NCBI GenBank assembly: GCA_963716525.1
Contig: OY970315.1
Span: 4,464,001 to 4,528,000 of the forward strand
Length of the DNA: 64,000 bases
Direction of reading: 5' to 3'
Origin: JBBREP01 sp963716525
GTDB taxonomy: Bacteria; Actinomycetota; Acidimicrobiia; IMCC26256; PALSA-610
Part shown: piece after piece, positions 45,032-54,199 of the stretch
Position numbering within the stretch: the stretch's first letter is position 1
Layout: each line of letters opens with the position of its first letter
Program-made: the position numbers and the translations under genes
The notes under the pieces: generated by a model
The model's database searches: none
The model's input: only the letters and a program-made list of their open reading frames with translations
What the model was told of the DNA's origin: nothing

Positions 45032-45871
45032 TCATGCCCCGTAACGCAGGGCGGCGACCACTCCCCCGTCGACGAGCACGTCGGTGCCGGTGATGAACGA
45101 CGCGGCCGGGCTCACGAGGAACTCGACGACCGCGGCGATGTCGTCGGGCGTACCCAACCGGCCCGTGCCCGACGCTTCGACCATCAGTCGCATCGTGTCG
45201 CCGAACGGGCCCGCCAGCTCCTCGCGGCCCATCGGCGTGGCGATCACGCCGGGGCTGAGCGACACGACCCGCCCACCGCGCCGGCCCCACGTGACCGACG
45301 CCGCCTCCGCCCGCACCTGATTGGCGCGCTTCGCGAGCCCGTACGCGGTGCCGGGATCGAGCTTGGTCGGGTCGAGCACCGGCAACCCACCGAGCTCGTT
45401 CGTGGGTGTGGTGGCGAGCACGCGGAGCGTCTCGGCATCGACCGAGCTCATCGTGCCGGCCATGCTGGCGATGCACACCGCAACCGTGCAGGCATCCACG
45501 AAGGGCACGAACGCGTCGAGCACGAGCGCGGTGCCGATCACGTCGACCGCGACGATGCGCTCGGACGAAGCCTGCACGGGCGACACGCCCGCGGTGTGCA
45601 CGACGGCCCGGATCGTGCCGACAGCGGCCGCGGCGCGCGCGAGCGCCTCCACGTCGGCCGCGGACGAGACGTCGGTGCGCAACGTGCGTACGGAGTGCCC
45701 GAGCGCCTCGAGGCGCGCGCCGGCGGCGTCGAGCTGCTCGCCGGAGGCGTCGGCCAACACCAGGGTGCGACCCGGCGCGAGCCGCCGGGCGATCGCCTCG
45801 CCCATCCCGCCCGCACCGGTGACGACCACCACCTTGCCGCGCCCGCCCGACGGTGCCGCCTCGGCGCTCAT
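45032..45871 (-). CDS. Short-chain dehydrogenase
   Basis: A 279-residue SDR. VVTGAGGMGEAIARRL binds NAD(P); the catalytic set is in ASMAGTMS and YGLAK; FITGTDVLVDGGVVAALRYG is the C-terminus. Insertion of about 30 residues between Ser and Tyr (TNELGGLPVLDPTKLDPG) suggests a hydroxysteroid dehydrogenase-like substrate pocket. ATG 45871 overlaps the stop of the upstream D-aminoacylase-like gene (ATGA). It ends 2 bases from the convergent epoxide hydrolase stop. Confidence 0.9.
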   Translation of the reverse strand: MSAEAAPSGGRGKVVVVTGAGGMGEAIARRLAPGRTLVLADASGEQLDAAGARLEALGHSVRTLRTDVSSAADVEALARAAAAVGTIRAVVHTAGVSPVQASSERIVAVDVIGTALVLDAFVPFVDACTVAVCIASMAGTMSSVDAETLRVLATTPTNELGGLPVLDPTKLDPGTAYGLAKRANQVRAEAASVTWGRRGGRVVSLSPGVIATPMGREELAGPFGDTMRLMVEASGTGRLGTPDDIAAVVEFLVSPAASFITGTDVLVDGGVVAALRYGA

Positions 45872-47523
45872 GCGAGCTCGGGCCGCGCGCCGGGACGGCA
45901 GTCGGGCGCGAGCTCGCGCTGCACGCCGTCTTCGCGGATGGGCGAGCCGTTCACGAGCACATGACGGACACCGGTGGGCTGTTCGGCAGTGAGCCGCTCG
46001 GCGTCGGCCGGGAAGTCGCGTACGCGCCGGATCGGGCCGGTGCCCACGGTGGCGGGGTCGAACACGCACACGTCGGCCCACGCACCCTCACGGAGGTAGC
46101 CGCGCCGCACGAAACCGAAGATGTCGGCCGGCTCGCCGGTGAGCTTGCGCACCGCGTGTTCGAGGGAAATCACCTCGCGTTCGCGCACCCACCGGCCGAG
46201 GAGGTCGGTGGGGAGCGGCGCGTCGCAGAGCTGGTCGACGTGCGCGCCGGCGTCGGAGAGTCCGAGCACGACGTGCTCGTGCCTGAGGAGGTGGGCGACG
46301 TCGTCGACGTCGTCGTTGGCGATGTAGGCGCGGAACCGGGTGTCGAGGCCCTCGTCGAGCGCGATCTCGCACATCACGTCGAGCGGGCGGACGCCGCGCT
46401 CGGCCGCGATGTCGGTGACGCGCCGGCCCTCCAGCTCGGGGAAGCGCTGCGACTCGGACACCTCGAAGGTGTCCCAACGCGGCTTCATCTGCGAGTGCTC
46501 GAGATCCTCCGCGGCCAGCGCCCGCCACTGCGGATCGCGGTACGCGGCGAGGCGCACGGCGCGGCTGACCTTCAGCAGCTCGCCGAACACCGCGCCCGTA
46601 TTGAGGTTGTAGGCGTCGGCCATCGTGAACTGCATCGTGAGCGGCCTCGGCGTCACCTGCGGCCACACCTGCGCGCCTTCGGCCAGGCCGCGCTCGAGCA
46701 GCGCCAGCGATTCGCGGTGCTTCGCGCCCACGCTCGCGAACAGTGGATACATGATCGGCCGGCCGATGCGTGCCGCCCAGCTGTACGCGTCGGCGTAGGT
46801 GCACTGCTCGCCGGGCGTGAACAGCACCACGCCCTTCCCCGCGTCGTCGGCGGCGAGGAACAACGCCTCCACCTCGTCGGCCGCGGCGAAGCGGCTCGGC
46901 ACCGGCTTGCCGTCGACGCCGCGGTGCGCGAACGAGAAGCTGGTGGAGAAGCCCGCCGCGCCGTGCGCAATCGCCTCGCGCACGATCGCCGCCATCGTGG
47001 CGATCTCGTCGGGCATGGCCGCGCGCTCGTACGCGGCGTCGCCCATCACGAATAGGCGCACTGCCGAATGGCCAACGTAGGCAGTGAAGTTCAACGCGCT
47101 GCCCCGCCGCGCGACCGCGTCGAGGTACTCGGGGAAGGTCTCGAACTCCCACGCGATGCCCTCCATGAGCGTCGCCGGGTCCATGTCCTCGACGTTCTCG
47201 AGCGTGCCGACGATGACCTCGTGGTGCTCGGGCCACGCCGGCGCGATCGAGAACCCGCAGTTGCCGGCCACCACGGTGGTGACGCCCTGGTACGACGACG
47301 GGCGCAGGGCCGGATCCCAGAACACCTGCGCGTCGTAGTGCGTGTGGATGTCGATGAACCCGGGTGCGACCGCGCAGCCCGACGCGTCGAGCTCGCGCCC
47401 GCCCTGCAGATTCGACCCGATCTCCTGGACGACGCCACCGCCGATCGCCACGTCGGCGAGCCGACCGGGCCCGCCCGTGCCGTCGTACACGGTGCCGCCG
47501 CGGATCACGATGTCAGCGACCAT
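45868..47523 (-). CDS. N-acyl-D-amino-acid deacylase-like amidohydrolase
   Basis: A 551-residue metal-dependent amidohydrolase. VAPGFIDIHTHYDAQ is the HxH metal motif, GNCGFSIAP the conserved metal-ligand loop, and LSDAGAHVDQLCDA holds the C-terminal Asp. Members deacylate N-acyl-D-amino acids or open related amides; many actinobacterial copies lie in lipid-catabolic clusters with unknown substrates. ATG 47523 is preferred to 47529 because of spacing from GGAGC. It overlaps the VOC gene slightly, so the whole minus strand 45032-53279 reads like one transcription unit. Confidence 0.9.
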   Translation of the reverse strand: MVADIVIRGGTVYDGTGGPGRLADVAIGGGVVQEIGSNLQGGRELDASGCAVAPGFIDIHTHYDAQVFWDPALRPSSYQGVTTVVAGNCGFSIAPAWPEHHEVIVGTLENVEDMDPATLMEGIAWEFETFPEYLDAVARRGSALNFTAYVGHSAVRLFVMGDAAYERAAMPDEIATMAAIVREAIAHGAAGFSTSFSFAHRGVDGKPVPSRFAAADEVEALFLAADDAGKGVVLFTPGEQCTYADAYSWAARIGRPIMYPLFASVGAKHRESLALLERGLAEGAQVWPQVTPRPLTMQFTMADAYNLNTGAVFGELLKVSRAVRLAAYRDPQWRALAAEDLEHSQMKPRWDTFEVSESQRFPELEGRRVTDIAAERGVRPLDVMCEIALDEGLDTRFRAYIANDDVDDVAHLLRHEHVVLGLSDAGAHVDQLCDAPLPTDLLGRWVREREVISLEHAVRKLTGEPADIFGFVRRGYLREGAWADVCVFDPATVGTGPIRRVRDFPADAERLTAEQPTGVRHVLVNGSPIREDGVQRELAPDCRPGARPELA

Positions 47524-47920
47524 CGGCATGCTCCGTTCCGTACACCATGAGCTCGATCAGGTTGCCGTCGGGGTCGCGCACGTACACGCTCGTCGCCGCT
47601 GACCGGCGGCCCCCCTCGCGGCCTACGGGCCCCTCCTCGATCGCGACCTGCAGCGCCTCGAGCTGCGCGTGCAGCTCCGCATCGGTGCCTCCCCACACGA
47701 AACACAAGTCGCCGCAGGGCGGTACCGCCGCCGGCGCGCGCAGCGTGAATCGCTCCTGCCGCCACACCCTGGGGCGGTGGAAGTTGATCATCTGCGCGCC
47801 CGCGTACACCGACACGACGGCGTCGCGCTCGACCACCGTGAAACCGAGCCCGCGGTAGAACTCGAGCATCTCGTCGGTGTGCTCCATCGGCAGCGCGACG
47901 TGGTCGAGCCCGGTGATCAT
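47513..47920 (-). CDS. VOC (glyoxalase/bleomycin-resistance fold) protein
   Basis: A 135-residue VOC-superfamily protein. GLDHVALPMEHTDEMLEFYRGLGF is the first beta-alpha module and SVYVRDPDGNLIELMVYG the last, with metal-ligand His and Glu in both. Functions range from lactoylglutathione lyase to extradiol dioxygenase-like and methylmalonyl-CoA epimerase activities. No specific role can be assigned. Confidence 0.85.
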   Translation of the reverse strand: MITGLDHVALPMEHTDEMLEFYRGLGFTVVERDAVVSVYAGAQMINFHRPRVWRQERFTLRAPAAVPPCGDLCFVWGGTDAELHAQLEALQVAIEEGPVGREGGRRSAATSVYVRDPDGNLIELMVYGTEHADGR

Positions 47921-47931
47921 CGCCGCGTTCC

Positions 47932-49068
47932 TCACTCTGCGAACCGGTACAGGCGCGCGCAGTTCGTGGCGGTGATCTTGCGCACGTCGCCGGCGGGCAA
48001 CGTGCCGAGCGACGCCTCGACCGCACGGCGCGAGTTCGGGAACGTGCTGTCGGTGTGCGGGTAGTCCGACGCCCACATGCACGACTCCGCGCCGACGAGC
48101 GGGATGAAGCGCTCGGCGAGGGGCTCCTGCTCGAACGTGAGGATCACCTGGCGGCGCACGATCTCGCTCGGCGCCTCGCTCGGCGCGTCGTCGAGCTTGT
48201 CGGCGAGCTCGTGCCACTCGCCATCCATGCGCGTGAGGAAATACGGCAGCCACCCGATCCCCGACTCGGCGAGCACGAGCCTGAGACCGGGATGCCGTTC
48301 GAGCGCACCCGAGAACACCATCGTCGCGAGCGGCTCGTCGAGCTGCATGGGCAGGAGCGTCGCGAACGCGGCCGACTGCCACTTACCGATCTGGTACGTG
48401 AGGTTCGCGACACCGCCGTTGATGTGGAAGCTGATCGGGATGCCGCTGGCGTGCGCGGTGTCCCAGAGCGCGTCCCATGCCCGGTCGCCGAGGTTCATGC
48501 GGAAGGCGTCGACGATCGCGCCGCGGTGACCCATCGTGGCGCACCGCTCGAGCTCGGCCGCGGCGGCATCGGGCGAGTGCCACGGCAGGAACGCAAGCGC
48601 GCACAGCCGGTGGGGCGCCACCGCGTTGAACTCCTCGATCGCCCAGTCGTTCCAGGCCGCGTAGCACGCGGTCTGCAGCTCGGGGTCGGCGATCGGGAAG
48701 CCGAGCGACAGCGGCCCGTACACCACCGACACCGCGAGCCCGTCGCGGTCCATGTCGGTGAGGCGCAACTCGGGTGTGCCCGCCCGGTACCCGTCGTCGT
48801 CGATGCCGGCGCGCCCGATCGCGCTCAGCCCCTTCACGGCCGCCTTGTTCCTCGGCATGCCGCTGCGGCCGATCACCTTGCCCTCGCAGATCCACTGCCG
48901 TCCCTTGTCGCCGTCGACCACCCGCGGCCCGCGCTCGCGCAGTGCCCGGGGCAGCCGCGATTCCCACACCGCCGGCGGCACGGCCGAGAGGTCGAGGTGG
49001 TCGTCACACGAGTAGAGCCCGGAAGTAGTCGCGCCCGTGGTGGCGAACGTGGTCACGTCGGTGGTCAC
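47932..49068 (-). CDS. Amidohydrolase 2 (PF04909-type) protein
   Basis: A 378-residue relative of 18967-20211. YSCDDHLDL near the N-terminus, ISFHINGG in the middle and WASDYPHTDSTFPNSR near the C-terminus are family motifs. The ACMSD-like branch decarboxylates or hydrolyses ring-derived acids. GTG 49068 overlaps the upstream SDR stop (GTGA), and the VOC gene follows 11 bp downstream. Confidence 0.87.
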   Translation of the reverse strand: MTTDVTTFATTGATTSGLYSCDDHLDLSAVPPAVWESRLPRALRERGPRVVDGDKGRQWICEGKVIGRSGMPRNKAAVKGLSAIGRAGIDDDGYRAGTPELRLTDMDRDGLAVSVVYGPLSLGFPIADPELQTACYAAWNDWAIEEFNAVAPHRLCALAFLPWHSPDAAAAELERCATMGHRGAIVDAFRMNLGDRAWDALWDTAHASGIPISFHINGGVANLTYQIGKWQSAAFATLLPMQLDEPLATMVFSGALERHPGLRLVLAESGIGWLPYFLTRMDGEWHELADKLDDAPSEAPSEIVRRQVILTFEQEPLAERFIPLVGAESCMWASDYPHTDSTFPNSRRAVEASLGTLPAGDVRKITATNCARLYRFAE

Positions 49069-49869
49069 GTCATCTGCTCCGTGCGGGATGCGGGCGCCGC
49101 GAGCAGATCCTTCATCGAGCGCGGCGGCGGCCCGGCGGTGGTGCCGCCGTCGACCGGCAGCACGACTCCGGTGATCTGCGCGGCCCGATCACTCGCGAGG
49201 AAGAGCGCGGTCTCGGCGACGTCACGCACCGAGCCCTGGCGCTGCAACGGTTGCATGGCGCGGATGATCGCCGACTGGTCGAACGTGGTGTTGATCGCGG
49301 TCGGGATGTGCGCGGGCGCGATACAGTTCGCGCGGATGCCGTAGCGAGCGAGCTCGACCGCCATCGACCGGGTCGCGTGGATCACCGCCGCCTTCGACGC
49401 GCGGTACGCCATCACACCGCTCCCCGCGTTGATGCCGCCGACCGACGTGATGTTCACGATCGACCCGCCGCCGTGGTCGGCCATGTGACGCGCGGCGCGC
49501 TGGCTGCCCACGAGCACGCCGAGCACGTTGACAGCCATGACGCGCGTGAAGTCGTCGAAGCCGTCGTCGAGGAACGGTGTGGGCGCGCCGCCGATCCCTG
49601 CGTTGTTCACCATCACGTGCAGGCCGCCGAAGTGGTCGACCACGCGCGTGACCGCGGCCTGGATCTGGTCGGGCTGGGCAACGTCGGTGGGGTGGAACAC
49701 CGCAGCGTCATCGAGCTGGCCGGCCAGTGCCTCCCCGTCGGCGGTGTCGACATCGGCGATCACGACACGCGCGCCGGCCTCGACGAAGCACTCGACCATG
49801 CCGCGGCCGAGCCCTCGCCGCGCCGCCGGTGACGATCGCGACCTTTCCCGCGAGATCGGCGCCGGTCAC
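49065..49869 (-). CDS. Short-chain dehydrogenase (frame broken near 49819)
   Basis: About 267 residues when one extra base near 49819 is removed, which restores VTGGARGLGRGMVECF. Catalytic motifs ITSVGGINAG and YRASK are intact, and LPVDGGTTAGPPP is at the C-terminus. Read as written, only a truncated protein starting at 49799 would lack the NAD-binding glycine loop. GTG 49869 overlaps the aldo/keto reductase stop. Confidence 0.85.
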
Positions 49870-50864
49870 GCCTCCTCGATCCAGAAGTCGGGCGTGGTGT
49901 CCACGCCGTGGCGATCGAAGATCGCGTCGATCTCGGCGAGATCCGCGTCGCTGATCGTCCACCCGATCGCGCCGACGTTGTCCTCCACCTCCGCGACGCT
50001 GCGGCAACCCACGAGCGCGGTGCTCACCGCCGGGTGCGACACCGCCCAGCGCAGCGCGAGCTGCGGGAGGGTCTTGCCGTACCGGGCGGCGACGCCCTTG
50101 AGCTCCTCCACGGCGCGCACGTTGTCCTTGAACTTCTCGGGGCCGAACAGCGCGCCGAACATCTTGATCGCGCCCATGTTGCCCTGCCGTGCCCGCCAGT
50201 CGGCACCGCCGAAGTCGTGGTCCTCGGTGAAGGTGCCCGTGAGGAGCCCGAACGCGAGCGAGCCGTAGGCCATGAAGCCGATCCCGTGCTGCTCGCAGTA
50301 CGGGAGGATCTCGGTCTGCATGCGGCGATCGAACATGTTCCATCCGAACTGCACCACGTCGACGCGACGCACCGCCATGCACGCCTCGATCTCGGAGAGC
50401 TTGAAGTTCGACAGCCCCACGAAGCGGACCTTGCCGGCGCGCACCACGTCGTCGAGCGCGCTCATCGTCTCCTCGAACGGTGTGTTGCGGTCGGGCCAGT
50501 GCACGAGGTACACGTCCACGTGGTCGGTGCCGAGGTTCTGCAGGCTCTTGTCGATCGAGGCCACCACCCGCTCGCGGCTGCTGTCGCGCAGGTTCGGCTT
50601 GTCGCGGTAGTTCATGCCGAACTTCGTGACGACGATCGCCTCGTCGCGCCGCTTGCCGAGCGCCTGTGCGAGCGCGCGTTCCGATGCACCCATCCCGTAG
50701 CCCTCGGCGGTGTCGAAGCAGTTGATCCCGAGGTCGAGCGCGCGGCCGACGGCACGCTCGAAGTCGGCGGCCTCGATGTCGCCGTAGCCGCCCCCGATCT
50801 CCCAGCAGCCGTAGCCGATGGCGGAGACGTCGAGGCCGGTGTGGCCGAAGGGTCGGAGCTCCAT
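49866..50864 (-). CDS. Aldo/keto reductase
   Basis: A 332-residue TIM-barrel NADPH-dependent reductase with the full catalytic tetrad D51 (FDTAEGYG), Y56, K81 (VVTKFG) and H122 (YLVHWPD). It interconverts a carbonyl and an alcohol. The start is supported by the MELRPFGHTGLDVSAIGYG family N-terminus. Ten bases separate it from the P450 stop upstream. Confidence 0.92.
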   Translation of the reverse strand: MELRPFGHTGLDVSAIGYGCWEIGGGYGDIEAADFERAVGRALDLGINCFDTAEGYGMGASERALAQALGKRRDEAIVVTKFGMNYRDKPNLRDSSRERVVASIDKSLQNLGTDHVDVYLVHWPDRNTPFEETMSALDDVVRAGKVRFVGLSNFKLSEIEACMAVRRVDVVQFGWNMFDRRMQTEILPYCEQHGIGFMAYGSLAFGLLTGTFTEDHDFGGADWRARQGNMGAIKMFGALFGPEKFKDNVRAVEELKGVAARYGKTLPQLALRWAVSHPAVSTALVGCRSVAEVEDNVGAIGWTISDADLAEIDAIFDRHGVDTTPDFWIEEA

Positions 50865-50874
50865 GGATGTCCTT

Positions 50875-52110
50875 TCAGTGACGCGATGCGGAGTAATAGC
50901 GCAACGGCAGCCGCTTGATGCTGCCGTTGACCGCCGATTCCAGCCGCACGACGGGGCCTGCGAGCTCGAAGCGGTCGAGGCGCGCCATCAGGTGCCGGAA
51001 GACGGTCTCCACCTCGACCCGGGCGAGATGGGCACCGACGCAGAAGTGCTCACCGAAGCCGAAGGTGATGTGCGGGTTCGGGCGCCGGTCGATGCGGAAC
51101 GCGAACGGCTCGTCGAACACGTCCTCGTCGCGGTTGGCCGACGCGTAGTACAGCGCGACCTGGTCGCCGGCTCGGATCGTCTCACCGCGCAACTCGTAGT
51201 CACTCGTAGCGACGCGCGTGAAGTGACTGATCGGGCTTACCCAGCGCAGGATCTCCTCGACCGCGTCGGCCAGCATCGCGGGGCGGGCACGGAGCCGTTC
51301 CCATTCGTCGGGATGCTCGCAGAACGCGAGCAGGCCGCCGCTGATGGCGTTACGCGTCGTCTCGTTGCCCGCCTCGATCAGCAACTCGCAGTAGGAGAGC
51401 AGCTGCTCGTCGGAGAGCGGCGCACCGTCGAGCGTGCCACCGAGCAGCTCGCTGACCAGATCGTCCTGCGGTGCCTGCCGCCGCGCCTCGACGAGCTGCG
51501 CGAAGTAGCGGTGGATCTCGCCGCGTGCACGCTTCATCGTGCGGCCCGGCGTCTCGCCGGGCTCCCGGTACTCATGGTCGTCCTTGCCGATCACCGCGTT
51601 GCTCGCCCGGAACAGCAGGTCCCAGTCGTCGTCGGGCACACCCAGGATCCATGCGATGAGCGCGAGCGGGAACGGCGCCGCCAGGCGGTCGACCGCGTCG
51701 AGCTCGCCTGCCTCGGCGGGCGGCAGCGCAGCGTCGACCGCATCGACCGCGATGCGCTGCACGTCGGCCCGCCGGGCCCGCACCGCCCGGGGGGTGAAGC
51801 GCCGGGTGACGAGCCGGCGCATCGGCCCGTGCCGCGGCGGGTCGAGCATCACGAGCATCTCCGTCGGTGGCGGTGGCGACGCGCCCTCGCGCATGAGCGT
51901 GATCCCCTGCGTGTTCGAGAACCGCAGCGGCTGGGCGGAGATCTCCATGATGTCGGCGTGCTTCGTGATCGCCCAGAACGGCGCGTAGCCCGGCGCCTTC
52001 ACGCGCAGCACCGGGGACTCGGCGCGCAGCCGCGCCCAGGTGGCGTGCGGGTAGCCGTCGCGGGCGTAGCGCCCGGGGTCGACGAGATCGAGGGGATCGA
52101 TGCCCGTCAT
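50875..52110 (-). CDS. Cytochrome P450 (CYP125/CYP142-like)
   Basis: A 411-residue P450 with FGFGEHFCVGAHLARVE (ligand C357), I-helix IEAGNETTRN and EEILRWVSP. FGFGEHFCVGAHLAR is shared by mycobacterial CYPs that oxidise the sterol side-chain terminus, so a sterol- or terpenoid-chain hydroxylase is possible; this is family-level inference. It differs from the other three P450s. ATG 52110 overlaps the acyl-CoA dehydrogenase stop. Confidence 0.92.
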   Translation of the reverse strand: MTGIDPLDLVDPGRYARDGYPHATWARLRAESPVLRVKAPGYAPFWAITKHADIMEISAQPLRFSNTQGITLMREGASPPPPTEMLVMLDPPRHGPMRRLVTRRFTPRAVRARRADVQRIAVDAVDAALPPAEAGELDAVDRLAAPFPLALIAWILGVPDDDWDLLFRASNAVIGKDDHEYREPGETPGRTMKRARGEIHRYFAQLVEARRQAPQDDLVSELLGGTLDGAPLSDEQLLSYCELLIEAGNETTRNAISGGLLAFCEHPDEWERLRARPAMLADAVEEILRWVSPISHFTRVATSDYELRGETIRAGDQVALYYASANRDEDVFDEPFAFRIDRRPNPHITFGFGEHFCVGAHLARVEVETVFRHLMARLDRFELAGPVVRLESAVNGSIKRLPLRYYSASRH

Positions 52111-53279
52111 GCCCCGGCCCGCGGGAGGCCGAGCAGACGCTCACCGATCACGTTGCGCTGAATCTCGCTCGTGCCGCCCATGATCGAGTTGGCCCGCGTC
52201 GACAACAGGCGCCTCGACCAGGGGTCGCGCAGGAGCGCGGCCTCGGGCCCGAGCACGGCGACCGCGGTGTCGGCGAGGCGCTGGCTGGTGTTGGCCCAGA
52301 ACAGCTTCACGATGCTCGACTCGGCGCCGATCGCCTCGCCGCGCTCGAGCCGCTGGAGTGTGCGCGCGTTGTGCAGGCGGAAGAGCTCGCCGTCGATCCA
52401 CGACTGCGCGAGCCGCTGGCGCGCGACGCGGTCGGACGACACGCCTCGGTGCCCGCATTCGGTCACCAGATCGCGCACCGCCTGCTCGTGCAGCACCTGC
52501 TCCCTCCAGATGAACGACGCGCCCCGCTCGTTGGCGAGCGTCGTGTTGGCGACCCGCCAGCCGCCGTGCTCGGGGCCGATGAGGTGCTCCGCGGGCACGA
52601 CGACGTCGTCGAGGAACACCTCGTTGAACTCGAAGTCCCCGGTCATCTGGCGCAGCGGCCGGATCTCGACGCCGGTCGCGTCCATCGGGATCGCCAGCAT
52701 CGAGATGCCCTTGTGCGACGGCGCCTCGGGATCGGTGCGCACGAGCGCGATCCCGACGTCGGCGAACGTCGCGTACGACGACCACACCTTCTGGCCGCTG
52801 ACGCGGTACACGGTCCCCGACTTCCCGGCCGACTTCTGGGCCCGTGTCGTGAGCGATGCGAGGTCGCTGCCGGCACCGGGCTCGCTGAACAGCTGGCACC
52901 ACACGTCGTCGGCGCCGAGAATCCGCGGCAGCCACCGCGCGCGCTGGGCCTCGGTGCCGTGCGCCATCAGCGTGGGACCCACGAGCGTCACGCCGACCCG
53001 GCCGAGCAGCGGCGGCGCACCCGCGCGCGCCATCTCCTCGTTGTAGACGGCGACCTGGGTGACCGACGCCCCGCGGCCGCCGTACTCGGCCGGCCACTGG
53101 ATACCCACCCACCGCGCGGCGTGCAGCGCGCGCTGCCAGTCGCGCAGCGTCGCGGCCTCCTCGGGCGTCGTCGCCGTTTCGAGTGCCGGCGGCGGGTGCT
53201 CGGTGAGCCACGCCCGCAGCTCGGCCCGCAGCTCGTCGTCGGCGGACGGCGCGGCGCTCGCGCTCACGAGACCCGTCAT
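52107..53279 (-). CDS. Acyl-CoA dehydrogenase
   Basis: A 390-residue FadE with WCQLFSEPGAGSDLASL and IMGGTSEIQRNVIGERLL. No short partner subunit lies beside it, unlike the two pairs at 11984 and 38072. ATG 53279 is chosen because conserved sequence begins soon after; the frame extends to 53375 across the operator region without similarity. Head of the long minus-strand operon and divergent from a TetR gene. Confidence 0.9.
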   Translation of the reverse strand: MTGLVSASAAPSADDELRAELRAWLTEHPPPALETATTPEEAATLRDWQRALHAARWVGIQWPAEYGGRGASVTQVAVYNEEMARAGAPPLLGRVGVTLVGPTLMAHGTEAQRARWLPRILGADDVWCQLFSEPGAGSDLASLTTRAQKSAGKSGTVYRVSGQKVWSSYATFADVGIALVRTDPEAPSHKGISMLAIPMDATGVEIRPLRQMTGDFEFNEVFLDDVVVPAEHLIGPEHGGWRVANTTLANERGASFIWREQVLHEQAVRDLVTECGHRGVSSDRVARQRLAQSWIDGELFRLHNARTLQRLERGEAIGAESSIVKLFWANTSQRLADTAVAVLGPEAALLRDPWSRRLLSTRANSIMGGTSEIQRNVIGERLLGLPRAGA

Positions 53280-53346
53280 CGCCAGGGATCGCCTCCAAGA
53301 ACACGTGCGTCGGGCAGTGCGTCTTGATACGGCGCTCACGCTACGA

Positions 53347-53361
53347 GAGAATGGCTCTCTC
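53347..53361 (+). promoter_or_regulatory. Candidate operator GAGAATGGCTCTCTC (acyl-CoA dehydrogenase / TetR B promoter, site 1)
   Basis: Identical to 11930-11944. With its flanks it forms CGAGAG-aatggct-CTCTCG, a perfect 6-bp inverted repeat. Confidence 0.55.
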
Positions 53362-53380
53362 GGCAAGTGCGGCATAATAT

Positions 53381-53395
53381 GAGAATGACATTTCC
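53381..53395 (+). promoter_or_regulatory. Candidate operator GAGAATGACATTTCC (site 2)
   Basis: Second copy of the motif, 34 bp from site 1 and preceded by the AT-rich GCATAATAT, a possible -10 region. Two sites next to a TetR gene suggest autoregulation. Confidence 0.5.
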
Positions 53396-53471
53396 AAATC
53401 CGGGACGGTGCTCCACCTAGCGTGAGAGCTGCGTTGCCACCGGCGAGGCCGGGGCACGAAAGGAGCGGCGC

Positions 53472-54148
53472 ATGGCCGGCGCGGACGCCGTGTCGGACCC
53501 AGGGCAGGCCGGCTGGCGCGAGCGCGCCGTCGCACGCAGCCTCGACGCGGCACGCTCGCCGCGGAAGAGCGCGTGCAGCGCCTCCTCGACGCGGCGTTCG
53601 AGCTCATCGACGAGAAGGGTTCGACCGACTTCACGATCCAGGAGGTCGTCGAGCGCTCGCAGCAGTCGTTGCGCGGCTTCTACGAGTACTTCAACGGCAA
53701 GGACGAGCTCGTGCTCGCACTGTTCGAGGAGACCGTGCGCGAGGCCGTCGACGACATCCGCACCGCGGTCGACGCCGAGCGCGATCCGCTGGCGCGCCTG
53801 CGCGCGTTCGTGGTCACGCTCCACGAGTGGTGCGACCCCGACGAGTCGCCGCGCAAGCGCGGGCGCCACAGCCGCCGGCCCGTGTCGGAGTTCTCGATGC
53901 ACCTCGCGCTGCACCACGCCGACCGCGTGCGGGCCGCGCTCGCACCGCAGACGCGCCTGCTGCACGACCTCGTCGCGGCCGCCGCCGACGCCGGGCTGAT
54001 CCGCGTCACCGACATTCGGCGTGCCACCGCGCTCGTGCAGCAGACTGTGATGTACAGCTGGTTCGGCAACCGGCTCGTGGCCGACCCCGGACGCAAGGTC
54101 GACGCCGAGCAAACATGGGCGTTCTGCCTGCACGGGCTCGACGCGTGA
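53472..54148 (+). CDS. TetR family regulator B (frame broken near 53560)
   Basis: About 225 residues if one missing base near 53558-53562 is supplied (RSRAEERVQRLLDAAFEL). HTH: TIQEVVERSQQSLRGFYEYF. Nearly the same protein as regulator A at 20258-20948, including PRKRGRHSRRPVSEF and VQQTVMYSWFGNRL in the ligand domain. GGAG at 53461 precedes ATG 53472. Two motif copies lie in its promoter, so it is the best candidate for the shared regulator. Confidence 0.87.
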
Positions 54149-54199
54149 CCGCAAGACCGCAGTTCCGCGTGGCACCACGATGAACCTGGAGGAATGACC

